Notes under the pieces: generated by a model
Database searches by the model: none
Told to the model about the DNA's origin: nothing
The model's input: the letters and a program-made list of their open reading frames with translations, nothing else
Shown: positions 1 through 6,648 of the stretch, piece by piece
Layout of the letters: the number at the start of each line of letters is the position of its first letter
Numbering within the stretch: position 1 is the stretch's first letter
Position numbers and translations under genes: made by a program
Source: Acidobacteriaceae bacterium
GTDB lineage: Bacteria > Acidobacteriota > Terriglobia > Terriglobales > Acidobacteriaceae
NCBI GenBank assembly: GCA_030037635.1
Contig: JASHQH010000304.1
Span: 1-40,480 of the forward strand
DNA: 40,480 nucleotides
Direction of reading: 5' to 3'

Positions 1-845
1 AGCACGTTCTCCATCACGTAGGAGCCATAGGGGCGCTGAAATTTGAACTCCTGGCCGCGGAAGGAAACGTCATAGAAGCCCCAGGTTGTGGCGGTGAGCG
101 CCCCGGGGTAGCCCATTTCGCCGGCGCGGGCCATGAGCGCCAGGCGTACGGCGCGGCTGGCAGCGTCGCCTGCGGCCCAGCTCTTGCGCGAGCCGGCGTT
201 GGGCGCATGACGGTACGTGCGCAGGCTTTGGCCGTCGATCCAGGCATTGGAGATGGCGTTGATGGTCTGCTCGCGCGTGAGGCCGAGCAACAGGCAGACG
301 ACGGCCGTGGATGCGACCTTGACCAGCACCACGTGATCGAGGCCGACCTGGTTGAACGAATTTTCGAGCGCAATGCAGCCCTGGATCTCGTGGGCCTTGA
401 TCATGGCAGACAGAACATCGCGCATTGCGAGCGGCGGCTTGCTGCTGGCAAGGGCGGTTCGCGAGAGCCAGTCGGCTGTGGCCAGGATGGCGCCGAGATT
501 GTCGCTGGGATGGCCCCATTCGGCGGCCAGCCAGGTGTCGTTGAAGTCGAGCCAACGGATCATGGCGCCAATGTTGAATGCGGCCTGCACGGGGTCGAGC
601 TGAAAACTGGTGCCGGGAACGCGCGCGCCGTTGGGAACCATGGCGCCGGGCACGATGGGGCCGAGCAGCCTGGTGCAGGCGGGATATTCGAGGGCCTCAA
701 GGCCGCAGCCCAGGGTGTCGATCAGGCAGAAACGCGCGGTCGACCAGGCGAGGTCGCTTGTGATTTTGTAACTCAACGCGTAGTCGGCGATGTCGACGAG
801 GACCTTGTCGGGCGCGGGGCGTTGGTTGCTGAGGTGCGAAGACAA
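1..845 (-). CDS. prpD: 2-methylcitrate dehydratase PrpD (N-terminal 281 residues, runs off the left edge)
   Basis: MmgE/PrpD-family dehydratase that converts 2-methylcitrate to 2-methyl-cis-aconitate in cytoplasmic propionate catabolism. I translated the minus strand from a TTG at 845 that follows AAGGAGAGTAC, a good Shine-Dalgarno at normal spacing; the frame stays open to the window edge. Family segments visible are [12 protein letters not shown] near the start, [10 protein letters not shown], the conserved [19 protein letters not shown] active-site region, and [17 protein letters not shown]. Full family members are about 480 residues, so roughly 200 C-terminal residues lie outside the window. 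It is the last visible gene of prpB-DUF2165-prpC-prpD. The 210-nt gap to prpC contains repeat remnants, so it may be separated from the operon core or simply follow an inserted repeat. The identification is firm; only the TTG start is inferred. Confidence 0.9.
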   Translation of the reverse strand, partial: MSSHLSNQRPAPDKVLVDIADYALSYKITSDLAWSTARFCLIDTLGCGLEALEYPACTRLLGPIVPGAMVPNGARVPGTSFQLDPVQAAFNIGAMIRWLDFNDTWLAAEWGHPSDNLGAILATADWLSRTALASSKPPLAMRDVLSAMIKAHEIQGCIALENSFNQVGLDHVVLVKVASTAVVCLLLGLTREQTINAISNAWIDGQSLRTYRHAPNAGSRKSWAAGDAASRAVRLALMARAGEMGYPGALTATTWGFYDVSFRGQEFKFQRPYGSYVMENV

Positions 846-920
846 GTACTCTCCTTGGAACAAAACAGCGAGTTAACGCCCTTCCGCTCGTCAGCAGGTC
901 AGTGGAAGAAACAAATGCAG

Positions 921-1021
921 GTCCTTCGACTCCTCACTGCGCTCGTCGCTCAGGATGACTAGTCAATCCTTTTGCCGGTACCGAAATCGAGTGTTCTCGA
1001 CGCGCTCCGCTCAGGGTGACA
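921..1021. repeat. Dispersed intergenic repeat copies in the prpC-prpD gap
   Basis: Positions 921-959 carry TCCTTCGACTC and CGCTCAGGATGAC as ends of a short palindromic block. The same two end motifs bracket the element at 12976-13034. A second, degraded piece at 994-1021 contains CGCTCAGGGTGAC. This explains most of the 210 bases between prpC and prpD, where I see no gene. Confidence 0.6.
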
Positions 1022-1055
1022 GATCGACAATTCAACGTGCCGCAAATCAAGGATG

Positions 1056-2219
1056 TTAGACCCGTTGGTCGATCGGCACGAACTCGAGGTTCTCCGGGCC
1101 AGTATAGATGGCCGAGGGGCGGATGATCTTGCCGTCCTGGCGCTGCTCAATGACGTGCGCGCACCAGCCGGCGGTCCGCGCCATGACAAAGATGGGCGTG
1201 AACAGATCGACAGGAATGCCCATCAAGTGATAGGCGACGGCCGAGTACCAATCGAGGTTGGGAAACATGCGCTTGGTTTCGTGCATGGTGTTCTCGATCT
1301 GTTCGGCGACCGAAAAGAGGCCGCGGCCTTCGCCGTCGACCGCCAGCTTGCGCGCCTGCTCCTTGATGACGTTACTGCGCGGATCGCTGATGGTGTACAC
1401 GGGATGGCCGAAGCCGATGATGACTTCGCGATTTTCAACGCGGCGGCGGATGTCGATGTCGGCTTCGCCGGCTGACTTGTAACGCTGCTGAATCTCGAGC
1501 GCCACCTCGTTGGCGCCGCCATGCTTGGGACCCTTCAGGGCCCCGATCGCGCCCGTGATGCATGAATACACATCCGAACCGGTTCCAGCAATCACGCGCG
1601 CGGTGAAAGTGGAAGCATTGAACTCGTGTTCGGCGTAGAGAATGAGCGAAACCTGCAGGGCATGGATCCACTCGGGACTGGCGGCGCGGCCGTGCAGCAG
1701 ATGGAGAAAATGCGCGGCCAGCGAGTCGCTATCGGCGTCGACCGAGATGCGCTTGCCGTTGCGCGCGAAGTGGTGCCAGTAAAGAAGCATCGAGGGTAGC
1801 GCGGCCAGCAGGGAATCGGCGATATGGCGCGCGCCGGCTTCGTTGTGATCGCCAGCTTCAGGGTGCACGCAGCCCAGTACCGAGACGCCGGTGCGCAGCA
1901 CGTCCATAGGATGGGCATGCGCCGGGAGTTGCTCAAGGGCGTGCTTTACCGGCTCAGGCAGGGTGCGCAGGCCCAGCAGGCGCTTGCGGTACGCCGCCAA
2001 CTCCGCGCGGGTGGGCAGCTTGCCATGGATCAGCAGATGCGCCACTTCGATGAATTCGCAGTTTGCGGCGAGATCGGCGATGTCGTAGCCGCGATAGTGC
2101 AGGTCGTTGCCGCTGTGACCCACGGTGCAAACGGCAGTGTTGCCCGCGGGCGTGCCCGACAGCGCAACGGATTTTTTGGGTTTGAAGGCGGGTGCAGCGT
2201 CAACCGGGTGCGTGCTCAC
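1056..2219 (-). CDS. prpC: 2-methylcitrate synthase (citrate synthase family)
   Basis: Condenses propionyl-CoA with oxaloacetate to 2-methylcitrate. The protein has 387 residues, the length of the short type-II-like citrate/methylcitrate synthases. Visible family signatures are [15 protein letters not shown] near the N-terminus, the catalytic-histidine segment [28 protein letters not shown], and the C-terminal [18 protein letters not shown]. The start is GTG at 2219 behind GGAGG with a 5-nt gap. The DUF2165 gene ends 77 nt upstream and prpB lies beyond it, so the context supports methylcitrate rather than citrate synthase, although these enzymes often accept both acyl-CoAs. prpD follows 210 nt downstream. 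Confidence 0.93.
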   Translation of the reverse strand: MSTHPVDAAPAFKPKKSVALSGTPAGNTAVCTVGHSGNDLHYRGYDIADLAANCEFIEVAHLLIHGKLPTRAELAAYRKRLLGLRTLPEPVKHALEQLPAHAHPMDVLRTGVSVLGCVHPEAGDHNEAGARHIADSLLAALPSMLLYWHHFARNGKRISVDADSDSLAAHFLHLLHGRAASPEWIHALQVSLILYAEHEFNASTFTARVIAGTGSDVYSCITGAIGALKGPKHGGANEVALEIQQRYKSAGEADIDIRRRVENREVIIGFGHPVYTISDPRSNVIKEQARKLAVDGEGRGLFSVAEQIENTMHETKRMFPNLDWYSAVAYHLMGIPVDLFTPIFVMARTAGWCAHVIEQRQDGKIIRPSAIYTGPENLEFVPIDQRV

Positions 2220-2296
2220 AAGGACCTCCGGGAAGCATTAACTTAGCGGATGAGCGCAGGGGATGTCCAGAGGCGGAATCGAAGATGCCCGGCTCA

Positions 2297-2818
2297 TCAT
2301 GGCTGCGCATCGACATCAGGTTGCATCAACACTAAGAGGGCGAACGCCACAATCGCGAAGTTTCTGAAAGCCTCCTCCTGTCCATTCCATAGGTGCGACT
2401 GCCACATGAGAAACCACTCGCCGCCGATGGTGAGAAAAGCCACCAACCAGAGCGTCAAGGAAAACAGGAGGGCCACCAGAGCCACGCTCTTGGCGGCGTG
2501 AAACTGGGCGGCGGGCGAACGAAGCGCGCGCAGCAGCCGCAGCGCACCCCAAACAAGAAGGATGGTTGTCACCAACTCCCATGCAATGATGGCGAGATAA
2601 AAGGCCAGGTGGAGGGCGGGCGATGGCAACGCTCGCCACATGCCATGATTGCCGGGCGAGGTCGTATCCATCATGAGCACGTGACGCACAAATTGGTAGT
2701 TGGAATCGAAGTCAGTGAGGTTATTAAAGACCACCAGCAGGTGATACAGGGCGACAGCGGCCACGAGCGATAGCTTTGCGATACGCAGAATCACGCGAGC
2801 GACCTCGGGGGAAGCCAT
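2297..2818 (-). CDS. DUF2165 small integral membrane protein inside the prp operon
   Basis: 173 residues with about four membrane helices: about 10-30, 70-95, 112-132 and 148-165. The segment after the first helix, NNLTDFDSNYQFVRHVLMMD followed by TTSPGNHGMWRA, is the hallmark of the DUF2165 family; these conserved polar residues would face the periplasm between helices 1 and 2. No biochemical function is established for the family that I know of. The gene sits 53 nt after prpB and 77 nt before prpC on the same strand, so it is very likely co-transcribed with them. No strong Shine-Dalgarno precedes the ATG, so translation may depend on coupling to prpB. A role in propionate or organic-acid uptake or tolerance is a guess from position only. 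Confidence 0.85.
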   Translation of the reverse strand: MASPEVARVILRIAKLSLVAAVALYHLLVVFNNLTDFDSNYQFVRHVLMMDTTSPGNHGMWRALPSPALHLAFYLAIIAWELVTTILLVWGALRLLRALRSPAAQFHAAKSVALVALLFSLTLWLVAFLTIGGEWFLMWQSHLWNGQEEAFRNFAIVAFALLVLMQPDVDAQP

Positions 2819-2871
2819 CGGTCATTCTGCGACTTCAATTTGCGCCTCCAACCAACTGCACAAAGGAGGGT

Positions 2872-3774
2872 CTAATCAGAACCCTTTTTCCTGGCGAAGA
2901 GCTCGTCGAGCTTCTGCTCGTAGGCGTGGTAGTCGAGGAACTTGTAGAGCTCATCGCGCGTCTGCATGAGCGGCAGCACATTTTCTTGTGTGCCTTCGCT
3001 ACGGATGGTTTCGTACACCTTGAGCGCAGCTGCATTCATAGCGCGATAGGCTGCGCAGCAATAGAGAATGATGTCGACGCCGGCTCCGCCAAGTTCGCCG
3101 CGGGTGAAGAGCGGCGTTTTGCCGAATTCTGTGATGTTGGCCAGCACCGGTACGCCCGCGGCCTTGCGGAATGCGGTGTACGTCGAGAGGCCTGTCACCG
3201 CCTCGGCGAAGATCATGTCGGCGCCGGCGGAGACGTAGGCTTGCGCTCGTTCGATGGCGCGATCGAGGCCCTCGCTTGCCAGCGCGTCAGTGCGGGCGAT
3301 GATGACAAATTCGGGATCGGTACGCGCGTCCAATGAGGCCTTGATGCGGTCGACCATCTCTTCGGCTGGCACCAGCTCCTTGCCCGGACGGTGACCGCAG
3401 CGCTTGGCGCCGACCTGGTCTTCAATGTGCACGGCGGCCGCGCCGGCTTTGATCATCTGGCGGATGGTGCGCGCGATATTGAACGCGCTGCCCCAGCCGG
3501 TGTCGATGTCAACAAGAAGCGGCAACGGGCAGGCATCGGTGATGCGGCGAACGTCGATCAGCACGTCTTCCATGGTGCTGATGCCGAGGTCGGGAACGCC
3601 GAGGGAGTTGGCGGCTACGCCCCCGCCGGAAAGATAGATGGCGCGGAAACCCGCGGCCTGCGCCAGGCGAGCCGCGTAGGCGTTGATGGCGCCCACTACC
3701 TGCAGCGGCTTCTCGGCCGCGAGCGCCGCGCGAAAGCGCGCTCCGGGTGAACTGAGAGTTTGATCGCCGGCCAT
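2872..3774 (-). CDS. prpB: Methylisocitrate lyase
   Basis: Cleaves 2-methylisocitrate to pyruvate and succinate, the last step of the methylcitrate cycle. 300 residues, normal for PrpB. The isocitrate-lyase superfamily signature KRCGHRPGK occurs at residues 124-132 with the catalytic cysteine at 126. Other markers are [28 protein letters not shown] (metal-binding Asp pair) and [17 protein letters not shown] at 3774 is preceded by AGAGGA. It is the first gene of the minus-strand prp operon and is divergent from the DUF2911 gene; their shared 251-nt upstream region holds a repeat element. Confidence 0.95.
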   Translation of the reverse strand: MAGDQTLSSPGARFRAALAAEKPLQVVGAINAYAARLAQAAGFRAIYLSGGGVAANSLGVPDLGISTMEDVLIDVRRITDACPLPLLVDIDTGWGSAFNIARTIRQMIKAGAAAVHIEDQVGAKRCGHRPGKELVPAEEMVDRIKASLDARTDPEFVIIARTDALASEGLDRAIERAQAYVSAGADMIFAEAVTGLSTYTAFRKAAGVPVLANITEFGKTPLFTRGELGGAGVDIILYCCAAYRAMNAAALKVYETIRSEGTQENVLPLMQTRDELYKFLDYHAYEQKLDELFARKKGSD

Positions 3775-3813
3775 CTGCGGTCCTCTGGCGCATCATAACA
3801 GGGATTTTTGGAG

Positions 3814-3921
3814 GTAGCGGGTCAGTTTGAAAAGGGGACATCTCAGGGGCTAAAGCTCACGCTCGCTTTGCCGCAGATAACGTACGGACTGAAGCCCGTA
3901 CCCTTCAAACTGACCCGCCAC
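3814..3921. repeat. 108-nt element with 18-nt terminal inverted repeats (MITE-like)
   Basis: 3814-3831 (GTAGCGGGTCAGTTTGAA) and 3904-3921 are inverted repeats matching at 17 of 18 positions. Inside, 3882-3901 forms its own hairpin, GTACGGAC-TGAA-GCCCGTAC, with one mismatch. There is no reading frame. It fills most of the gap between divergent prpB and the DUF2911 gene and so lies inside the promoter region of both. It could act as a mobile non-coding element, a bidirectional hairpin, or an RNA structure. Confidence 0.7.
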
Positions 3922-4025
3922 TTTTTGAAGGACGGCTTTCAGATAGTGGGCGTGCGGTGCGACAATTCTCCGGTCGGGGCCGCGCTGAAAAAAGCTAGTC
4001 TCTGCCCCGGGAGGAGAAACATCCT

Positions 4026-4577
4026 ATGAAGCACATTTTGATCTCTACGGGCCTGTTCTTTGCAGCAACGACGCTCTTTGCCCAGATGAAACCGCCTTCC
4101 GGACCGCCGAAGAGCCCGCCGGCCACTGCGTCCGCCACCAGCGGCGGGAAGACGATCACCATTAAGTACAGCTCTCCGCGGGTGAGGGGCCGCGAGGGCA
4201 AGATCTACACGAAGGATGGCCTCATCAGCCACGATCCGCATTATCCAGTGTGGCGGGCCGGCGCCAATGCGGCCACGACGCTCGAGACGAATACCGATCT
4301 GATGATTGGCGATCTGAACGTTCCCGCTGGAACGTACACGTTGTTCGTCGACATCTCCGATCCCTCGCATTGGGTGCTGATTGTGAGCAAGGCAACCGGC
4401 GAGTGGGGGCTGGCCTACGATCCGTCGAAGGACCTGGGCAAAACGCCGATGACCATGTCGAAGCCCCCGGGGCTGGTGGAGGATCTGACTTACGCGCTCT
4501 CGCTCCACGGCGGCAGCGGCAAACTGACGCTGGCATGGGAGTGGGTGAGCGCGTCGGTGCCTATCATGGTGCACTAA
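4026..4577 (+). CDS. Secreted DUF2911 family protein
   Basis: 183 residues. It begins with a short signal peptide (MKHILISTGLFFAATTLFAQ, cleavage after about residue 19 at an AxA-like site), so it is periplasmic or exported. The body matches DUF2911, a beta-rich family: TIKYSSPRVRGREGKIY, WRAGANAATTLETNTD, GTYTLFVD and WGLAYDPSKDL. The function of this family is unknown to me. GGGAGGAG stands 8 nt before the ATG, a strong ribosome-binding site. It is divergent from prpB and monocistronic as far as can be seen, with 110 nt to the next gene. Confidence 0.88.
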   Translation: MKHILISTGLFFAATTLFAQMKPPSGPPKSPPATASATSGGKTITIKYSSPRVRGREGKIYTKDGLISHDPHYPVWRAGANAATTLETNTDLMIGDLNVPAGTYTLFVDISDPSHWVLIVSKATGEWGLAYDPSKDLGKTPMTMSKPPGLVEDLTYALSLHGGSGKLTLAWEWVSASVPIMVH

Positions 4578-4687
4578 GACGCGGGCGTTCGAATCCGGCA
4601 GCCGAGAGGGCGGCAGCATGTTGGAGAGCCGCCGCTCTGCCGCTAAAATAAGAGTGTGGTCAAGTTCTCGCCAAGGGGTTAAGCGCC

Positions 4688-5056
4688 TTGCCGCTGTATC
4701 CGTATCGCTGCACGCAGTGTGGCCATCGACTTGAAAAAATCCAGAGCTTCAAGGCCAGGCCTTTGACGAAGTGTCCCCAGTGCGGCGGCGCGTTGGAGCG
4801 CCTGCTGACCGCGCCGGGGCTGCAGTTCAAGGGCGCGGGATGGTATGTGACGGACTACGCGTCAAAGGGTGCGTCAGGGGGCGGCTCATCGGGCGAAGCT
4901 GCTCAGGCCGAGGGGGGAAAAGCGGATATCAAGGCGAGCGCGGAAAGCAAAAGCGAGTCCAAGACCGAGACCAAGAAGACGGTCGGCGGCGAGACCGGCA
5001 CAAGCAGTTCTGCTGCGCCCACTCCTGCTCCAGCGTCCGGCTCAACGAAATCCTGA
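4688..5056 (+). CDS. FmdB-family zinc ribbon protein with low-complexity tail
   Basis: 122 residues from a TTG start. Residues 1-45 form an FmdB/CxxC_CXXC_SSSS zinc ribbon: MPLYPYRCTQCGHRLE and then TKCPQCGGALERLL give two CxxC pairs able to bind one zinc. After GWYVTDYASK the sequence is a Ser/Ala/Lys/Glu-rich tail (about residues 60-122) without predicted fold. The family is often annotated as a putative regulatory protein, but its role is not settled. TTG is chosen because family members start MPxYxYxC; AAGGGG lies about 12 nt upstream, so the ribosome-binding site is weak. Confidence 0.85.
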   Translation: MPLYPYRCTQCGHRLEKIQSFKARPLTKCPQCGGALERLLTAPGLQFKGAGWYVTDYASKGASGGGSSGEAAQAEGGKADIKASAESKSESKTETKKTVGGETGTSSSAAPTPAPASGSTKS

Positions 5057-5146
5057 TGTGGGCAACTGCCCGGACATGATCTGCGCACCTGATCCGCGGA
5101 CGCCCTGCCATAAGATAATGGAGACCTTGAATCGCAAGGCTCCGGC

Positions 5147-6631
5147 ATGAGCTCCGATCGAGTAAAGGAAGCGCCGATCAAGCCCGGCAAGACGAAATCC
5201 GCGTCCGCAGCGGCCGGCGTGACGGCGATGCGCGTGCTCGCAGCTGCGGCTCTCGTCCTGCTGGTTGCGGGCTTGGCGGCGAGCCTGTTGCACGCGCGCG
5301 CTGAGGCTGCGGCCGCGTTACGCTGGGCGGGATTCGCGCTGTTTGCTCCTGTAGCCGTGCGGCGGCGTTCGCTGCTGGTGTGGACTTTCCTGGCCATGCT
5401 TCTGGGATGCGAGCTTGGCGTGGACGCGCCGCACTTCGCCACCCAGACAAGATTCCTGAGCGATATTTTTCTGCGCCTCATCCGCATGATTGTGGCGCCG
5501 CTGATCTTCGGCGGCCTGGTGACGGGCATCGCCGGCCATGGAGAGCTACGCGGCGTGGGCCGCGTGGCGGTGAAGGCGGTGATCTTCTTTGAGGTGGTGA
5601 CCACGCTGGGAATCATTCTGGGTGCCATCGCCATCAACCTGTCGGGAGCGGGTTGGGGCGTTGAACTGCCTGCGGGCGCGCAGGTTGCGGCGACGCAAGC
5701 TCATGTGCCGGGGTGGCAGGAGGTGGTGCTCAACGCTTTTCCCGAGAATATTGCGCAGGCCGTGGCGCAAAACCAGGTGCTGCAGGTGGCGGTTTTTTCG
5801 CTGCTGTTCGGCGTGGCGCTCGCGCTTCTGCCAGAGCCGCGGCGCACACCGCTGGTCAGCGTGTTGCAATCACTGACCGACGTGATGTTCCGCATAACGC
5901 GCATTGTGATGTGGATGGCGCCGGTGGCGGCCGGCGCTGCGCTGGCTTACACCGTGGGCAGCATGGGCCTGCAAACTCTGCTACCTCTGGTGAAGCTGGT
6001 GGCGACCTACTATACGGCGCTGGCAGTGTTTGTGCTGGTGGTGCTGGCGCCCATTGTGGCGCTGGCGCGGCTACCGCTGGGCAAATTTTGTGCCGCGGTG
6101 GGCGAGCCGGCTGCGATTGGCTTCGCGACGACGACATCAGAGGCGGCGCTGCCGCTGGCGATGGAGCGCATGGAAGAATTCGGCGTGCCGCGGTGGATCG
6201 TCTCCTTCGTCATTCCAACGGGTTACAGCTTCAATATGACGGGGTCGAGCCTGTATCTTTCGATGGCGGCGATTTTTGCTGCGCAGGCCGCGGGCATGCA
6301 CCTCAGCATTGGTGAGCAACTGGTGATGGTGTTCACGCTCATGCTCACCAGCAAAGGCGTGGCGGGCGTGCCGCGCTCGGTTCTGGTGGTGCTGATGGGG
6401 ACCGCGGCTGCGTTTCACATATCCACCACGGCCATTGTGATCATTCTTGGCGTCGACACGCTGATGGACATGGGCCGGACCGCGATGAATGTGATCGGCA
6501 ACTGCATGGCGAGCGCAGTGGTGGCGAAGTGGGAAGGGGAGCTGCAGGCAACAGGCAACAGGGAACAGGGAACAGAAAGCGGGCATGAAGGACGGAAGAG
6601 TCACCGAGCGCGGCTTGGGCGAACTCAGTAA
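5147..6631 (+). CDS. Dicarboxylate/amino acid:cation symporter (DAACS, GltP/DctA family)
   Basis: 494-residue inner-membrane transporter of the glutamate/aspartate/C4-dicarboxylate family. Visible are LIRMIVAPLIFGGLVTGIAG in the first half, the serine-rich re-entrant loop GFATTTSEAALPLAM, IPTGYSF followed by NMTGSSLY, TSKGVAGVPRS (HP2 region), and the last helix GVDTLMDMGRTAMNVIGN. By GltPh comparison, the amino-group ligand Asp394 and side-chain ligand Arg397 are kept (D441, R444 here), favouring an acidic amino acid substrate. The sodium-site residues Asp312 and Asp405 are replaced by T365 and N452. The C-terminal 30 residues are encoded by repetitive GGGAACAG DNA and are probably not functional. 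mutS2 starts 17 nt downstream and is likely co-transcribed. Confidence 0.9.
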   Translation: MSSDRVKEAPIKPGKTKSASAAAGVTAMRVLAAAALVLLVAGLAASLLHARAEAAAALRWAGFALFAPVAVRRRSLLVWTFLAMLLGCELGVDAPHFATQTRFLSDIFLRLIRMIVAPLIFGGLVTGIAGHGELRGVGRVAVKAVIFFEVVTTLGIILGAIAINLSGAGWGVELPAGAQVAATQAHVPGWQEVVLNAFPENIAQAVAQNQVLQVAVFSLLFGVALALLPEPRRTPLVSVLQSLTDVMFRITRIVMWMAPVAAGAALAYTVGSMGLQTLLPLVKLVATYYTALAVFVLVVLAPIVALARLPLGKFCAAVGEPAAIGFATTTSEAALPLAMERMEEFGVPRWIVSFVIPTGYSFNMTGSSLYLSMAAIFAAQAAGMHLSIGEQLVMVFTLMLTSKGVAGVPRSVLVVLMGTAAAFHISTTAIVIILGVDTLMDMGRTAMNVIGNCMASAVVAKWEGELQATGNREQGTESGHEGRKSHRARLGRTQ

Positions 6632-6648
6632 GATGATCGAAGCAAGCC

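Noticed and set aside
4582-4605. GTTCGAATCC motif resembling a tRNA T-loop just after the DUF2911 gene
   Set aside because: The flanking bases do not form a T-stem (GGGCG against CCGGC does not pair), and no acceptor stem or anticodon arm is present.
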